Shown here: positions 35,529 to 42,957 of the stretch, one piece after another | Position numbering within the stretch: the stretch's first letter is position 1 | How the letters are laid out: each line of letters begins with the position of its first letter | Assembly: GCA_028276405.1 (NCBI GenBank) | Contig: JAPYWJ010000007.1 | Coordinates: 1 to 51,344, forward strand | From: Hydrogenobacter sp. | Lineage (GTDB): Bacteria > Aquificota > Aquificia > Aquificales > Aquificaceae | DNA length: 51,344 nucleotides | Direction of reading: 5' to 3' | Notes under the pieces: model-generated | The model's database searches: none | What the model saw: the letters and a program-made list of their open reading frames with translations, nothing else | What the model was told of the DNA's origin: nothing | Position numbers and translations under genes: made by a program

Positions 35529-35836
35529 TCTGGTTTTTTAGATATCCTTTCTATCTCCTTTGCCAAGTTAAAGTCTCTATCGGTGATACCTTCTGCCTCA
35601 TGTGTTTTGAGCTTTACCTTGAGTTTTTTAAAAGAGAGCTCCAAGTCGGGATGATGCCAATGAACTTCTGCTAAGTAAGCTATGGCATTAGCAAGAAAAA
35701 CGGTTTCTTTCCAGTTTTTTGTATGAAACTCCTTCACTATATAGCCTTCTTGGTATTGCCAATGGGGAAGCTCTTGACTAAGTTTGGATATTACTTCTGC
35801 TGGTGTGTAAACTTTTAGTTCTCTTCCTTCTGACAT
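35525..35836 (-). CDS. phhB: 4a-hydroxytetrahydrobiopterin dehydratase-like protein (PCD)
   Basis: A 103-residue PCD/DCoH protein with the active-site pattern AEVHWHHPDLEL and the following KVKLKTHEAEGITDRDFNLA. In organisms without aromatic amino acid hydroxylases these proteins have been proposed to help molybdopterin metabolism; whether that applies here is unknown. It is encoded between the Fur-family gene (22-bp overlap) and the lipoate ligase, so the three form one operon. Confidence 0.88.
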   Translation of the reverse strand: MSEGRELKVYTPAEVISKLSQELPHWQYQEGYIVKEFHTKNWKETVFLANAIAYLAEVHWHHPDLELSFKKLKVKLKTHEAEGITDRDFNLAKEIERISKKPE

Positions 35837-36249
35837 GCTGGACAGACTCCGTATATGTTTAGAGAGTACTTTTCTACTTTGTAGCCTTCCATCTGCTCAG
35901 GTGCCTGCCAGTTTATGTCTAGTCGGACATCTTTTATAGCACCACACTTGGTGCATATAAGGTGGTGATGGTCTTCTACATTAGCATCGTATCTAACAGA
36001 ACCACCCCAATAAGCTACCCTCTTGACAAAACCGAGATCTTCTAAGGTTTCAACCGTTCTGTAAACTGTAGCAAGGGATACAAAAGGGTATCTTTTCTTT
36101 ATCTCGTTGTAGACTTCCTCCACCGTGGGATGATCCTCTCTGTTTAAAAGCACTTCGTAAACTGCAACCCTTTGGGGTGTTATCTTCAATCCCATGCTCT
36201 TGCACTTATCTACGAACCTTTCAAGCTTTGCATTTACATCTTTTACCAT
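35815..36249 (-). CDS. Fur-family metal-responsive regulator
   Basis: A 144-residue Fur/PerR-type protein: an N-terminal winged helix (ITPQRVAVYEVL, VSLATVYRTVETLEDLG), the metal-binding HHHLICTKCG (H94-H96, C99, C102) and the second zinc pair C136-P-A-C139. Fur, PerR and Zur cannot be separated safely on this sequence. It is the first gene of the fur-PCD-ligase operon and starts at its own clear promoter. Confidence 0.92.
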   Translation of the reverse strand: MVKDVNAKLERFVDKCKSMGLKITPQRVAVYEVLLNREDHPTVEEVYNEIKKRYPFVSLATVYRTVETLEDLGFVKRVAYWGGSVRYDANVEDHHHLICTKCGAIKDVRLDINWQAPEQMEGYKVEKYSLNIYGVCPACQKEEN

Positions 36250-36259
36250 GGTATGTTAT

Positions 36260-36288
36260 AATATAGAGCATTTAAAAAAGATTTGCAA
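36260..36288 (-). promoter_or_regulatory. Promoter of the Fur-family gene
   Basis: Minus strand: TTGCAA (36288-36283), 17-bp spacer, TATATT (36265-36260), then 10 bp to the ATG, with no SD. The transcript would have at most a few untranslated bases. Confidence 0.6.
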
Positions 36289-36305
36289 CAGATAGAGGAT
36301 TTTTG

Positions 36306-37967
36306 CTAATCTTCAAGGAAGGACTGTATTACCTGCTGTGGTTTGCCTTGGGATAATACTTGGCCATCTTTAAAGGCAAGCACGCGATCACACAAAAGTA
36401 TGTTGGAGAACCTATGAGCCACTAAAATGATGGTTTTATCCTCGAAAAATTCAAAGATGTTTTTTAGAACTATTTGCTCCGTTTTGACATCCATAGAGGA
36501 AGTTGCCTCATCAAGAAAGATGATATCAGGATTTTTTAAAAACAGCCGTGCAAGGGCAAGTCTCTGCATTTCTCCACCCGAAAGATTCCCACCGCCTTCT
36601 TCCAATGGTTGCTCAAGACTCTTTACAAAATCACATACAGAAAGCTCAAGAGCCTGTTTTATCTCTTGGTCATTAGCGTTAGGTTTTGCTATCAATAAGT
36701 TTTCCCTTACACTACCTGCAAAGATAAAAGGCTGTTGTGTAAAAAAGCCTATGTGTCTTCTAAAGCTTTTCTTATTTATCTCTTTTAGTTCAGCCTCGTC
36801 GTACTTTATACTTCCCTCGTAGAGCAATAGTCCTGCAAGAGCCCTCAGGAAAGTGGTTTTTCCGGAGCCCGTATGACCTATAATACCTATCTTTTCACCC
36901 TTTTTGATCTCCAAATTTATACCTTTTAGCAATAGCTCTGGTCCAAGTTCTACCCTCAAGTCCTTTATGTTTATCCCTTCTTTCAGACCTTGAAAGATAA
37001 TAACCCCAGAACTTTCCTGAGGTATGTGTAAGAGCTCCCTTATTCTTGTTAGTATGGGTATGTTTGCTCTGACCTCCATTAGACCTTTTTGAACTTCTGT
37101 AAGCGGTTGATGTATCAAAAACAGTGCGGTTATATAAGATACAAAGTCACCAGCAGTAAGTCCTCCCTGTATTACTCTGACTCCACCGTAGAGGATTATA
37201 GCGGAAACAACAAGATAACCCAGGGCAAAGTTAAAAACCGAGTTGGTAGTGGAGTATAAGGTAGACTTCATACTTGCCTTAAAAACTCTCTCGTTAAAAT
37301 CTTTGAACCATTTGAGAAATTTTCTTTCAGAAGAGAAGGTTTTGATGTTTTCGTAACCTTTCAGCACATTTGTCAAACTCTGTGTCATCATACCTACACT
37401 TTCCTGAAGTCGTTTTATGTGTTTGCCTTTCTTATGACCAAAGTATCTTACCGCAAAAGCCAAAAGGGGCAGTAAAACTCCCAATAGAGTTGTGAGTAGC
37501 CAATCCCTGTAGAAAAGCACACCAAGTAATGCTACTACTGTAATAGGATCTCTGAAAAGCTTAGGAAGATGGTCTCCCAATAGAGATCTGTAAGCTTGCA
37601 TATCCGAGATAAATCTGGTTATGACATCTCCCGATGAGCTTTTGGAAAGCATACCGTACTGAGCTTTTAGAAGTCTATTAAAAACCTCCTTTCTGGTCCT
37701 CTTTACCTCAAGCTCTGAGTAAAGGTTTATGAATATGGAAGCCAGGAAGTTTCCCAGCTGGTTTAAAAGGGCAAAAGTCAGCAAAAAAAGCACCACCTTA
37801 ATAAGCTCTTGGTAGCTTTTAACTAAAAACACATTATTGACAAGGTTTTTCACTACCAAGCTTACACCCGTAGTGCCTACAGATTCAAGTAAAGACCCAA
37901 AGAGCGCCAAAAGAATAAGATACCAATAGGGTCCTAATCTTAAAAGAAGCCACTTTACATTATCCAT
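36306..37967 (-). CDS. ABC exporter, MsbA-like (fused membrane and ATPase domains)
   Basis: A 553-residue half-transporter. Residues 1-300 hold six likely membrane helices. The ATPase domain has Walker A GHTGSGKT (about 357-364), signature LSGGEMQRLAL, Walker B IIFLDEATSS and the H-loop VAHR. This is the type that exports lipid A precursors, peptides or drugs; MsbA-like lipid flipping is plausible in a Gram-negative, but the substrate is not proven. The ATG has no SD and lies 23 bp from the divergent small membrane protein. Confidence 0.92.
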   Translation of the reverse strand: MDNVKWLLLRLGPYWYLILLALFGSLLESVGTTGVSLVVKNLVNNVFLVKSYQELIKVVLFLLTFALLNQLGNFLASIFINLYSELEVKRTRKEVFNRLLKAQYGMLSKSSSGDVITRFISDMQAYRSLLGDHLPKLFRDPITVVALLGVLFYRDWLLTTLLGVLLPLLAFAVRYFGHKKGKHIKRLQESVGMMTQSLTNVLKGYENIKTFSSERKFLKWFKDFNERVFKASMKSTLYSTTNSVFNFALGYLVVSAIILYGGVRVIQGGLTAGDFVSYITALFLIHQPLTEVQKGLMEVRANIPILTRIRELLHIPQESSGVIIFQGLKEGINIKDLRVELGPELLLKGINLEIKKGEKIGIIGHTGSGKTTFLRALAGLLLYEGSIKYDEAELKEINKKSFRRHIGFFTQQPFIFAGSVRENLLIAKPNANDQEIKQALELSVCDFVKSLEQPLEEGGGNLSGGEMQRLALARLFLKNPDIIFLDEATSSMDVKTEQIVLKNIFEFFEDKTIILVAHRFSNILLCDRVLAFKDGQVLSQGKPQQVIQSFLED

Positions 37968-37990
37968 TAACGGGAATATTTTAATTTAAA

Positions 37991-38200
37991 ATGGTAAAGT
38001 ATATACTGTACCTGCTTTTGGCTTTGCTCGTCATAGATCATGTATGGACACACTTTGGTCCCAAGATTATAAACTCCATAGCCTCTGAGCTTGCGGGTAA
38101 AGAGACAAAGGTAGTTGAAGAAAGTCAAGATAGAAAAAGTATATTGGACAACACTTTAGATAAACTCGTAGAGCTAAAAGAAAAGCTGAGCAGGAGGTAA
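37991..38200 (+). CDS. Small single-span membrane protein, unknown function
   Basis: A 69-residue protein with one N-terminal transmembrane segment (about 4-17) followed by a charged, probably helical tail (residues 35-69, heptad-like with [11 protein letters not shown]). I do not recognise it. It lies 4 bp before ribBA in the same direction, so the two are co-transcribed. A TATTTT box 8 bp before the ATG and the lack of an SD suggest a leaderless start. Confidence 0.7.
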   Translation: MVKYILYLLLALLVIDHVWTHFGPKIINSIASELAGKETKVVEESQDRKSILDNTLDKLVELKEKLSRR

Positions 38201-38204
38201 GACT

Positions 38205-39416
38205 ATGCAAGACCTTAAGTTTAGCAGTATTGAGGAGGCAATAGAGGACATAAGGGAAGGCAAAATGGTTATAGTGGTTGATGACCCAAGCAGAGAAAAC
38301 GAAGGAGACTTGGTTATGGCTGCGGAGAAAGTCACACCTTCTGCCATAAACTTTATGACCAAGTACGGAAGAGGGCTCGTGTGTCTTACGCTAACACAGG
38401 AAAGGTGCGAAGAGCTTGACCTTTACCCTATGGCTACAAGGAACACAGATCCCAAGGGAACCTACTTTTGCGTGTCTATTGACGCCCATCCCAAATTTGG
38501 CACCACCACAGGCATATCCGCTTACGACAGAGCTATTACCATAAAACTTGCCATAAGCCCGGATGCAAAGCCATCTGACTTTATTCGTCCGGGGCATGTG
38601 TTTCCTTTGAAGGCAAAACCCGGTGGTGTGTTGGAGCGAGCGGGACACACGGAAGCCTCCGTAGACCTTGCAAAACTTGCTGGTCTTTACCCCGCAGGAG
38701 TAATATGCGAAATCATGAACGAAGATGGAACCATGGCAAGACTGCCAGACCTCATAAAGTTCGCACAAAGGTTTGGGCTTAAGATAATAACCATAGCTGA
38801 TCTCATAAGCTACAGGCTCAAAAAAGAAAGGTTAGTTGTCAGAGAGGCTACAGCAAACCTTCCTACGAGGTACGGATTTTTCAAGATACATGCCTACAGG
38901 CATGTGCTTACAGGAGAAGAACAGATAGCTCTTACCATGGGGGAGTGGAAAGAGGACGAGCCAGTGCTTGTACGCGTACACTCAGAGTGTCTTACGGGGG
39001 ATGTTTTTAAGTCTCTAAGGTGTGATTGCAGGTCTCAGCTTGAGACCGCTATGGAGATCATAGCCAAAGAGGGCAAGGGTGTTCTGGTATACATAATGGG
39101 ACACGAAGGAAGGGGTATAGGTATAGTTAATAAGATAAAAGCTTACCATCTACAGGATATGGGATACGATACTGTAGAAGCTAACGAGAAGGTAGGCTAT
39201 CCAGCAGACCTAAGGGACTACGGTGTAGGGGTTCAGATCCTGTTAGACCTAGGTGTAAGAAAGATGCGCCTTTTGACCAATAATCCCAGAAAGATAGTAG
39301 CTTTGGAAGGATACGGGCTTGAAGTAGTGGAAAGAGTCCCTCTGAAAATAGAACCTTGCGAACACAACCAAAAATACTTAGAAACTAAAAAGTCTAAACT
39401 TGGGCATCTACTTTAA
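38205..39416 (+). CDS. ribBA: 3,4-dihydroxy-2-butanone-4-phosphate synthase / GTP cyclohydrolase II
   Basis: A 403-residue bifunctional enzyme for the two entry reactions of riboflavin synthesis. The DHBP synthase half (about 1-200) shows [12 protein letters not shown] and [10 protein letters not shown]. The GTP cyclohydrolase II half (about 205-403) shows [19 protein letters not shown] with its three zinc cysteines, GHEGRGIG, and LLTNNPRKI near the end. A good SD (AGGAGG) precedes the ATG. The mobile-element remnant begins about 10 bp behind its stop. Confidence 0.96.
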   Translation: MQDLKFSSIEEAIEDIREGKMVIVVDDPSRENEGDLVMAAEKVTPSAINFMTKYGRGLVCLTLTQERCEELDLYPMATRNTDPKGTYFCVSIDAHPKFGTTTGISAYDRAITIKLAISPDAKPSDFIRPGHVFPLKAKPGGVLERAGHTEASVDLAKLAGLYPAGVICEIMNEDGTMARLPDLIKFAQRFGLKIITIADLISYRLKKERLVVREATANLPTRYGFFKIHAYRHVLTGEEQIALTMGEWKEDEPVLVRVHSECLTGDVFKSLRCDCRSQLETAMEIIAKEGKGVLVYIMGHEGRGIGIVNKIKAYHLQDMGYDTVEANEKVGYPADLRDYGVGVQILLDLGVRKMRLLTNNPRKIVALEGYGLEVVERVPLKIEPCEHNQKYLETKKSKLGHLL

Positions 39417-39433
39417 CCCAAATCCGCAAGAAG

Positions 39434-39457
39434 TCTCCATCTTCTGTAAGGTGGAGA
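39434..39457 (+). repeat. 10-bp hairpin, first copy of the terminal repeat
   Basis: TCTCCATCTT (39434-39443) pairs with AAGGTGGAGA (39448-39457) around CTGT, with one G-U pair. The 3' arm recurs at 39604-39612. No T run follows, so it is not a typical terminator of ribBA. Confidence 0.6.
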
Positions 39458-39472
39458 TGAATTGCAAAAGAC

Positions 39473-39501
39473 TTGACAGGGTTCTTATTTTGGACTATAG
39501 T
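39473..39501 (+). promoter_or_regulatory. Consensus promoter inside the element remnant
   Basis: TTGACA (39473-39478), 17-bp spacer, TATAGT (39496-39501). It is the closest match to a sigma-70 consensus that I found in the window. There is no ORF behind it, and the expected start (39507-39509) coincides with the 5' end of the first stem of the structured RNA. Confidence 0.7.
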
Positions 39502-39507
39502 AATAGA

Positions 39508-39620
39508 TGTCCCGATAATCAAGGGACCTAGGGCTGGAGCGGCCCGAGGTTAAGCCTGTGGAGAGGTGGAAGCCTCTGTGAAGCAGGAAGTGGAACCTTC
39601 TATAAGGTGGAGTAGTTCAC
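39508..39620 (+). ncRNA. Predicted structured RNA, omegaRNA-like
   Basis: Starting where the promoter would initiate, four stems follow in order: GTCCC/GGGAC (39509-39513 with 39523-39527), GGGC/GCCC (39531-39534 with 39542-39545), CCTG/CAGG (39555-39558 with 39584-39587) enclosing AGAGG/CCTCT (39562-39566 with 39573-39577), and ACCTT/AAGGT (39595-39599 with 39604-39608). It ends in the IS605-type tail TAGTTCAC. This layout resembles the guide-RNA scaffold of TnpB elements. The 3' end is not known; sequence after 39620 is antisense to the kinase gene. Confidence 0.5.
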
Positions 39621-40598
39621 AGGTAGGTAGACTCTGAATTTACTACCTTCCCCTTCTTTGCTCTCCACCTCTACTTTTCCGCCGTGTGAAAGTGCTATGT
39701 GTTTAACTATGGAAAGACCCAAACCCGTGCCTCCCACCTCTTTTGACCTAGACCTGTCCACCCTGTAAAACCTCTCAAACACAAAAGGCAAGTGCTCTTT
39801 TGGTATACCTATACCAGTATCAGAAACTTCTATAACCGCGTGCGCATCTTGTGTGTAAGCACTTACTACTACTTGACCGTTCGTTTTATTGTACTTTACC
39901 GCATTATCCACAAGATTCAGAAGCAGAAGAGCAAGCTTTTCTTGGTCCGCATAAATTTTAAAGTTTTCATCTACGCGGTTTATAAGTTGGACTTTTTTGT
40001 TTTGTGCCACCTCTTTAATATTATCAAATACCAGCTCAACCACATCCCATAAACTTAGATTTTCTTTTCTAAGCTTTTCTTCTCCTGACTCAAGTTTTGT
40101 AATGATTAAAAGGTCTTCCACCAGGTTCTTCATGTCCTCAGACCTTCGTAAGGCTCTCTCTAACATACTCTTCTTTTTTTCGTCTTGCTCTTCTTCTATA
40201 AGGGTTTCAAGTATGCTTCTTATTATGGCTATCGGTGTTTTAAGCTCGTGCGACACATTAGCCAAAAACTCCTTTTTTGACCTTTCGTATCTTTTAAACT
40301 GTGTAATGTCTGTTATTCTTAAAAGTATGCCGTCTTTTGCGGAAAATAAGTCCACTGAATACTCCATTTGATCGTGTTCAACAAAAATCTTGATCCTTTT
40401 CTTCTCCGCTATACACTCCGCTATGGCTGATACGAAAGCAAGCAAATTGAAGCACTCGTAATAAAGCTTGCCTTCCCAATTTTCTTTAATTATATGCCTC
40501 TTGATCATAAAGTCATTGGCGTAAACCACTATTCCAGATGTGTTTATGACCGCATAGCCTTCATCCACTTCCCTGAGGAAATCACTTAAAATACTCAT
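39600..40598 (-). CDS. PAS-domain sensor histidine kinase (PhoR-like)
   Basis: A 332-residue soluble kinase without transmembrane helices: a PAS-like domain (about 1-100), the H-box with phosphorylated H117 (FLANVSHELKTPIA), and a catalytic domain with N-box LLNLVDNAVKYN, DTGIGIP and GGTGLGLSI. The start codon follows the metE stop without a gap, so expression is probably coupled. No response regulator is present in the window. The last six residues (VNYSTL) and the stop codon are encoded by the right end of the IS605-like remnant on the other strand, so the original C-terminus has been replaced. Confidence 0.9.
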   Translation of the reverse strand: MSILSDFLREVDEGYAVINTSGIVVYANDFMIKRHIIKENWEGKLYYECFNLLAFVSAIAECIAEKKRIKIFVEHDQMEYSVDLFSAKDGILLRITDITQFKRYERSKKEFLANVSHELKTPIAIIRSILETLIEEEQDEKKKSMLERALRRSEDMKNLVEDLLIITKLESGEEKLRKENLSLWDVVELVFDNIKEVAQNKKVQLINRVDENFKIYADQEKLALLLLNLVDNAVKYNKTNGQVVVSAYTQDAHAVIEVSDTGIGIPKEHLPFVFERFYRVDRSRSKEVGGTGLGLSIVKHIALSHGGKVEVESKEGEGSKFRVYLPVNYSTL

Positions 40599-42905
40599 CT
40601 ATACAGTAGCGTACTTTTCTCTCAGCTCGTGTGCTACCTCCACCATATTTTTCAAAGATGGCACCACCTCTTCCCACCTTCTGGTCTTTAGTCCACAGTC
40701 TGGGTTCACCCAAAGGAGCTCTTTGGGTAAAATTCTTAGGCTTCTTTCTAAAATGGCTCTTATACTTTCCTTTGTGGGTACATGGGGAGAGTGTATATCA
40801 TAGACACCTATACCTATCTGTCTGTCCCATCCTTTGAATTTTTCAAAGGCGGATATGATCTCGCCTTTACTTCTTGAAGCCTCTATGGATATTACATCAA
40901 AATCCATTTGGTATATGTACTCTATAACATCGTTAAACTCGCTGTAGCACATGTGAGTATGTATCTGGGTTTGTGGACTTGCTTTGGAACACAGTCTGAA
41001 AGCCTTTACAGCCCATTCAAAGTACTCATCCCAGTCCTTCCTCTTTATAGGTGCACCTTCCCTAAAGGCAGGTTCATCTATCTGCACTACCTTTATCCCT
41101 GCCTTCTCAAGGTCTTTAACCTCTTCCAGAAGAGCCAAGGCTATCTGGTAGGCTATTTCTTTCTTGGGCATATCTTCTCTGTAATAGCTCCAGTTGAGTA
41201 TGGTTACAGGTCCTGTGAGCATACCTTTTACTGGTTTCTCCGTTAAAGATTGAGCGTAGGCTATTTCTGTCACGGTCATAGGGGCAGGTCTGTATACATC
41301 TCCGTAAATGATGGGAGGTCTATAAACCCTTGAGCCGTAAGAGAGCACCCATCCGTGTTTGGTGGTTGCTACACCCTCTAACTTCTGGGCAAAAAACTCC
41401 ACCATGTCTGTTCTTTCAAACTCACCGTGAACTAAAACATCAAGACCTATCTCTTCTTGAACTCTTATTACATGCTGTATCTGTTTCTTAATAAACTCTT
41501 CGTACTCCCTTTGGGACAACTTGCCAGCGGTGTAGGAAGCTCTCATCTTTCTGACTTCTTCCGTCTGGGGGAATGAACCTATGGTGGTTGTCGGAAATGG
41601 GGGCAAGCGCAGAATCTCCTGTTGGAGCTTTATCCTTTCCTTGTGATCTAACTCTCTCTGAAAATCTCTTTCCGTAAGACTGTTTATCCTTTTCCTAACC
41701 TCCTGGTTCACTCCGAAGGGCACGCGCACTATGTTTTCTACTTTTTCTACCATCATACGGGCCTGCTGATCCCCAGCTATAGCTCTTTTTATAAGGTTTA
41801 GCTCTTGAAGTTTCTCTTTGGCAAAAGCCAAGCGCTCTTTTAAACTGAGCCAAGTCAAACCTTCTATCTGAACCTGATGTACAGGTAGGTCCTCTTCTGG
41901 TTCTACGCTAACTGGCAGATGAAAGAGGGGGCAAGAGTTGGATATGATTAGATGCTGGGTGTATTGTAAAAGCTCTTCAGCAAGCTTTATCTTTTCTACA
42001 AGGCTTGCTCTCCAGACTTGTCTACCGTTTATTATACCGGCTATGAGTTTTTTGCCAGAGGGAAATCCGTACCTTTTGAGGTTTTCCAAATTCTCCGTGT
42101 TAGATACAAGGTCAAGACCCACAGCTTTTACGGGCAGTTCTACAAACCTTTTGTAATCAGATACGCTATCGTAGTAGGTTATTACATATATGTCCGCATC
42201 ATGGCTAAGTTTTTTGTACATCTCATGGACGAGGTCCCACTCTTGGCTTTCCATCTCATAGCATAGTGCTGGGTCTTCAAAAATCACTTCTTTTGCTCCC
42301 TCTTGTCTTAGCTGCTTTAGGATCTCTTGATAAACGGGCAGTAGTGCCAAAAGATAACGCTCTAAGTCTTCAAAACTTTCTATCTTGGAAAGTTGATACA
42401 CAGGCAGAGGTGAAGACCCTTTGATTAAGGCTTTAGAAAGCTTCAAAAAGGTGTAAGGGGATATGATCTTAGGTATGGTTTCTATGCCTTTGCTTTTGAA
42501 GTAAAGATATTCTTCAAGGGGATAGTTTTTCAACAGTTTAAAGTCTGTCCCTTCAAGTTCAGGTACTAAGTAGTGATAGTTAGTGTTGAAGTATTTGGTC
42601 ATCTCCAATGCCTGACTTCCGCGCGCCATTTCAAAGTAAGTGCTAAGACCTTTGAACTCCCCAAACCTTGAGGGAATAGCTCCCACCATCAGAGCGTTAT
42701 CTAACATAAAGTCGTAATAAGAAAGCTCGTTGGAGGGAAAGAAGTCCACAGTATCTTTGTAAAGTCTCACCATCCAGTCTCTGAGGGCGTTCATCCCCTT
42801 TATAAGGTCCTCTTCAGAAATTTTCCCCTTCCAATAGTTTTCCAAAAGGTTTTTGAACTCTCTCTTTTCTCCCAGCTTAGGAAACCCATAGGCTAAAGTC
42901 TCCAT
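40599..42905 (-). CDS. metE: Cobalamin-independent methionine synthase
   Basis: A 768-residue MetE transferring methyl from methyltetrahydrofolate to homocysteine. The C-terminal catalytic barrel shows the zinc ligands in HTHMC and the late [10 protein letters not shown] cysteine; the TTIGSFPQT segment opens that half (about residue 430). The N-terminal half is the degenerate duplicated barrel. A clear SD (AGGAGG) precedes the ATG. The TnpB-bearing element ends 2 bp upstream of its -10 box, so any native -35 has been displaced. Confidence 0.96.
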   Translation of the reverse strand: METLAYGFPKLGEKREFKNLLENYWKGKISEEDLIKGMNALRDWMVRLYKDTVDFFPSNELSYYDFMLDNALMVGAIPSRFGEFKGLSTYFEMARGSQALEMTKYFNTNYHYLVPELEGTDFKLLKNYPLEEYLYFKSKGIETIPKIISPYTFLKLSKALIKGSSPLPVYQLSKIESFEDLERYLLALLPVYQEILKQLRQEGAKEVIFEDPALCYEMESQEWDLVHEMYKKLSHDADIYVITYYDSVSDYKRFVELPVKAVGLDLVSNTENLENLKRYGFPSGKKLIAGIINGRQVWRASLVEKIKLAEELLQYTQHLIISNSCPLFHLPVSVEPEEDLPVHQVQIEGLTWLSLKERLAFAKEKLQELNLIKRAIAGDQQARMMVEKVENIVRVPFGVNQEVRKRINSLTERDFQRELDHKERIKLQQEILRLPPFPTTTIGSFPQTEEVRKMRASYTAGKLSQREYEEFIKKQIQHVIRVQEEIGLDVLVHGEFERTDMVEFFAQKLEGVATTKHGWVLSYGSRVYRPPIIYGDVYRPAPMTVTEIAYAQSLTEKPVKGMLTGPVTILNWSYYREDMPKKEIAYQIALALLEEVKDLEKAGIKVVQIDEPAFREGAPIKRKDWDEYFEWAVKAFRLCSKASPQTQIHTHMCYSEFNDVIEYIYQMDFDVISIEASRSKGEIISAFEKFKGWDRQIGIGVYDIHSPHVPTKESIRAILERSLRILPKELLWVNPDCGLKTRRWEEVVPSLKNMVEVAHELREKYATV

Positions 42906-42926
42906 AAATCAAACCTCCTATCGAAT

Positions 42927-42932
42927 ATTATA
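42927..42932 (-). promoter_or_regulatory. -10 box of metE, abutting the inserted element
   Basis: Minus-strand TATAAT 21 bp before the metE ATG. Two bp further upstream begins the terminal repeat of the TnpB-bearing element, and no good -35 is seen in the repeat. Confidence 0.45.
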
Positions 42933-42934
42933 GC

Positions 42935-42953
42935 TGAGGCTGTTCTAGAAAAA
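42935..42953 (+). repeat. Left terminal inverted repeat of the TnpB-bearing element
   Basis: TGAGGCTGTTCTAGAAAAA; shares its first 11 bases, and most of the next 8, with the copies at 44558-44576 (inverted) and 51116-51134. Confidence 0.6.
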
Positions 42954-42957
42954 TCCT

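Larger units (their letters stand above)
39426..39620 (+). mobile_element. IS200/IS605-like remnant (right-end sequences without tnpA or tnpB)
   Basis: About 195 bp between ribBA and the kinase. It contains two related 38-40 bp copies of a terminal hairpin (39426-39465 and 39583-39620), a promoter, and a structured region. The last copy ends in GTAGTTCAC, which I recognise as the usual right-end tail of many IS605-type tnpB elements. No tnpA or tnpB lies beside it. It could be an internally deleted element, a non-autonomous palindrome-associated element, or an RNA gene of that origin. Confidence 0.55.

Noticed and set aside
39555-39590. GGAAG...AAGCAGG resembling the SRP (4.5S) RNA tip
   Set aside because: The conserved asymmetric loop and GGAA tetraloop context are not present in the right positions, and the IS605-type tail explains the segment better.
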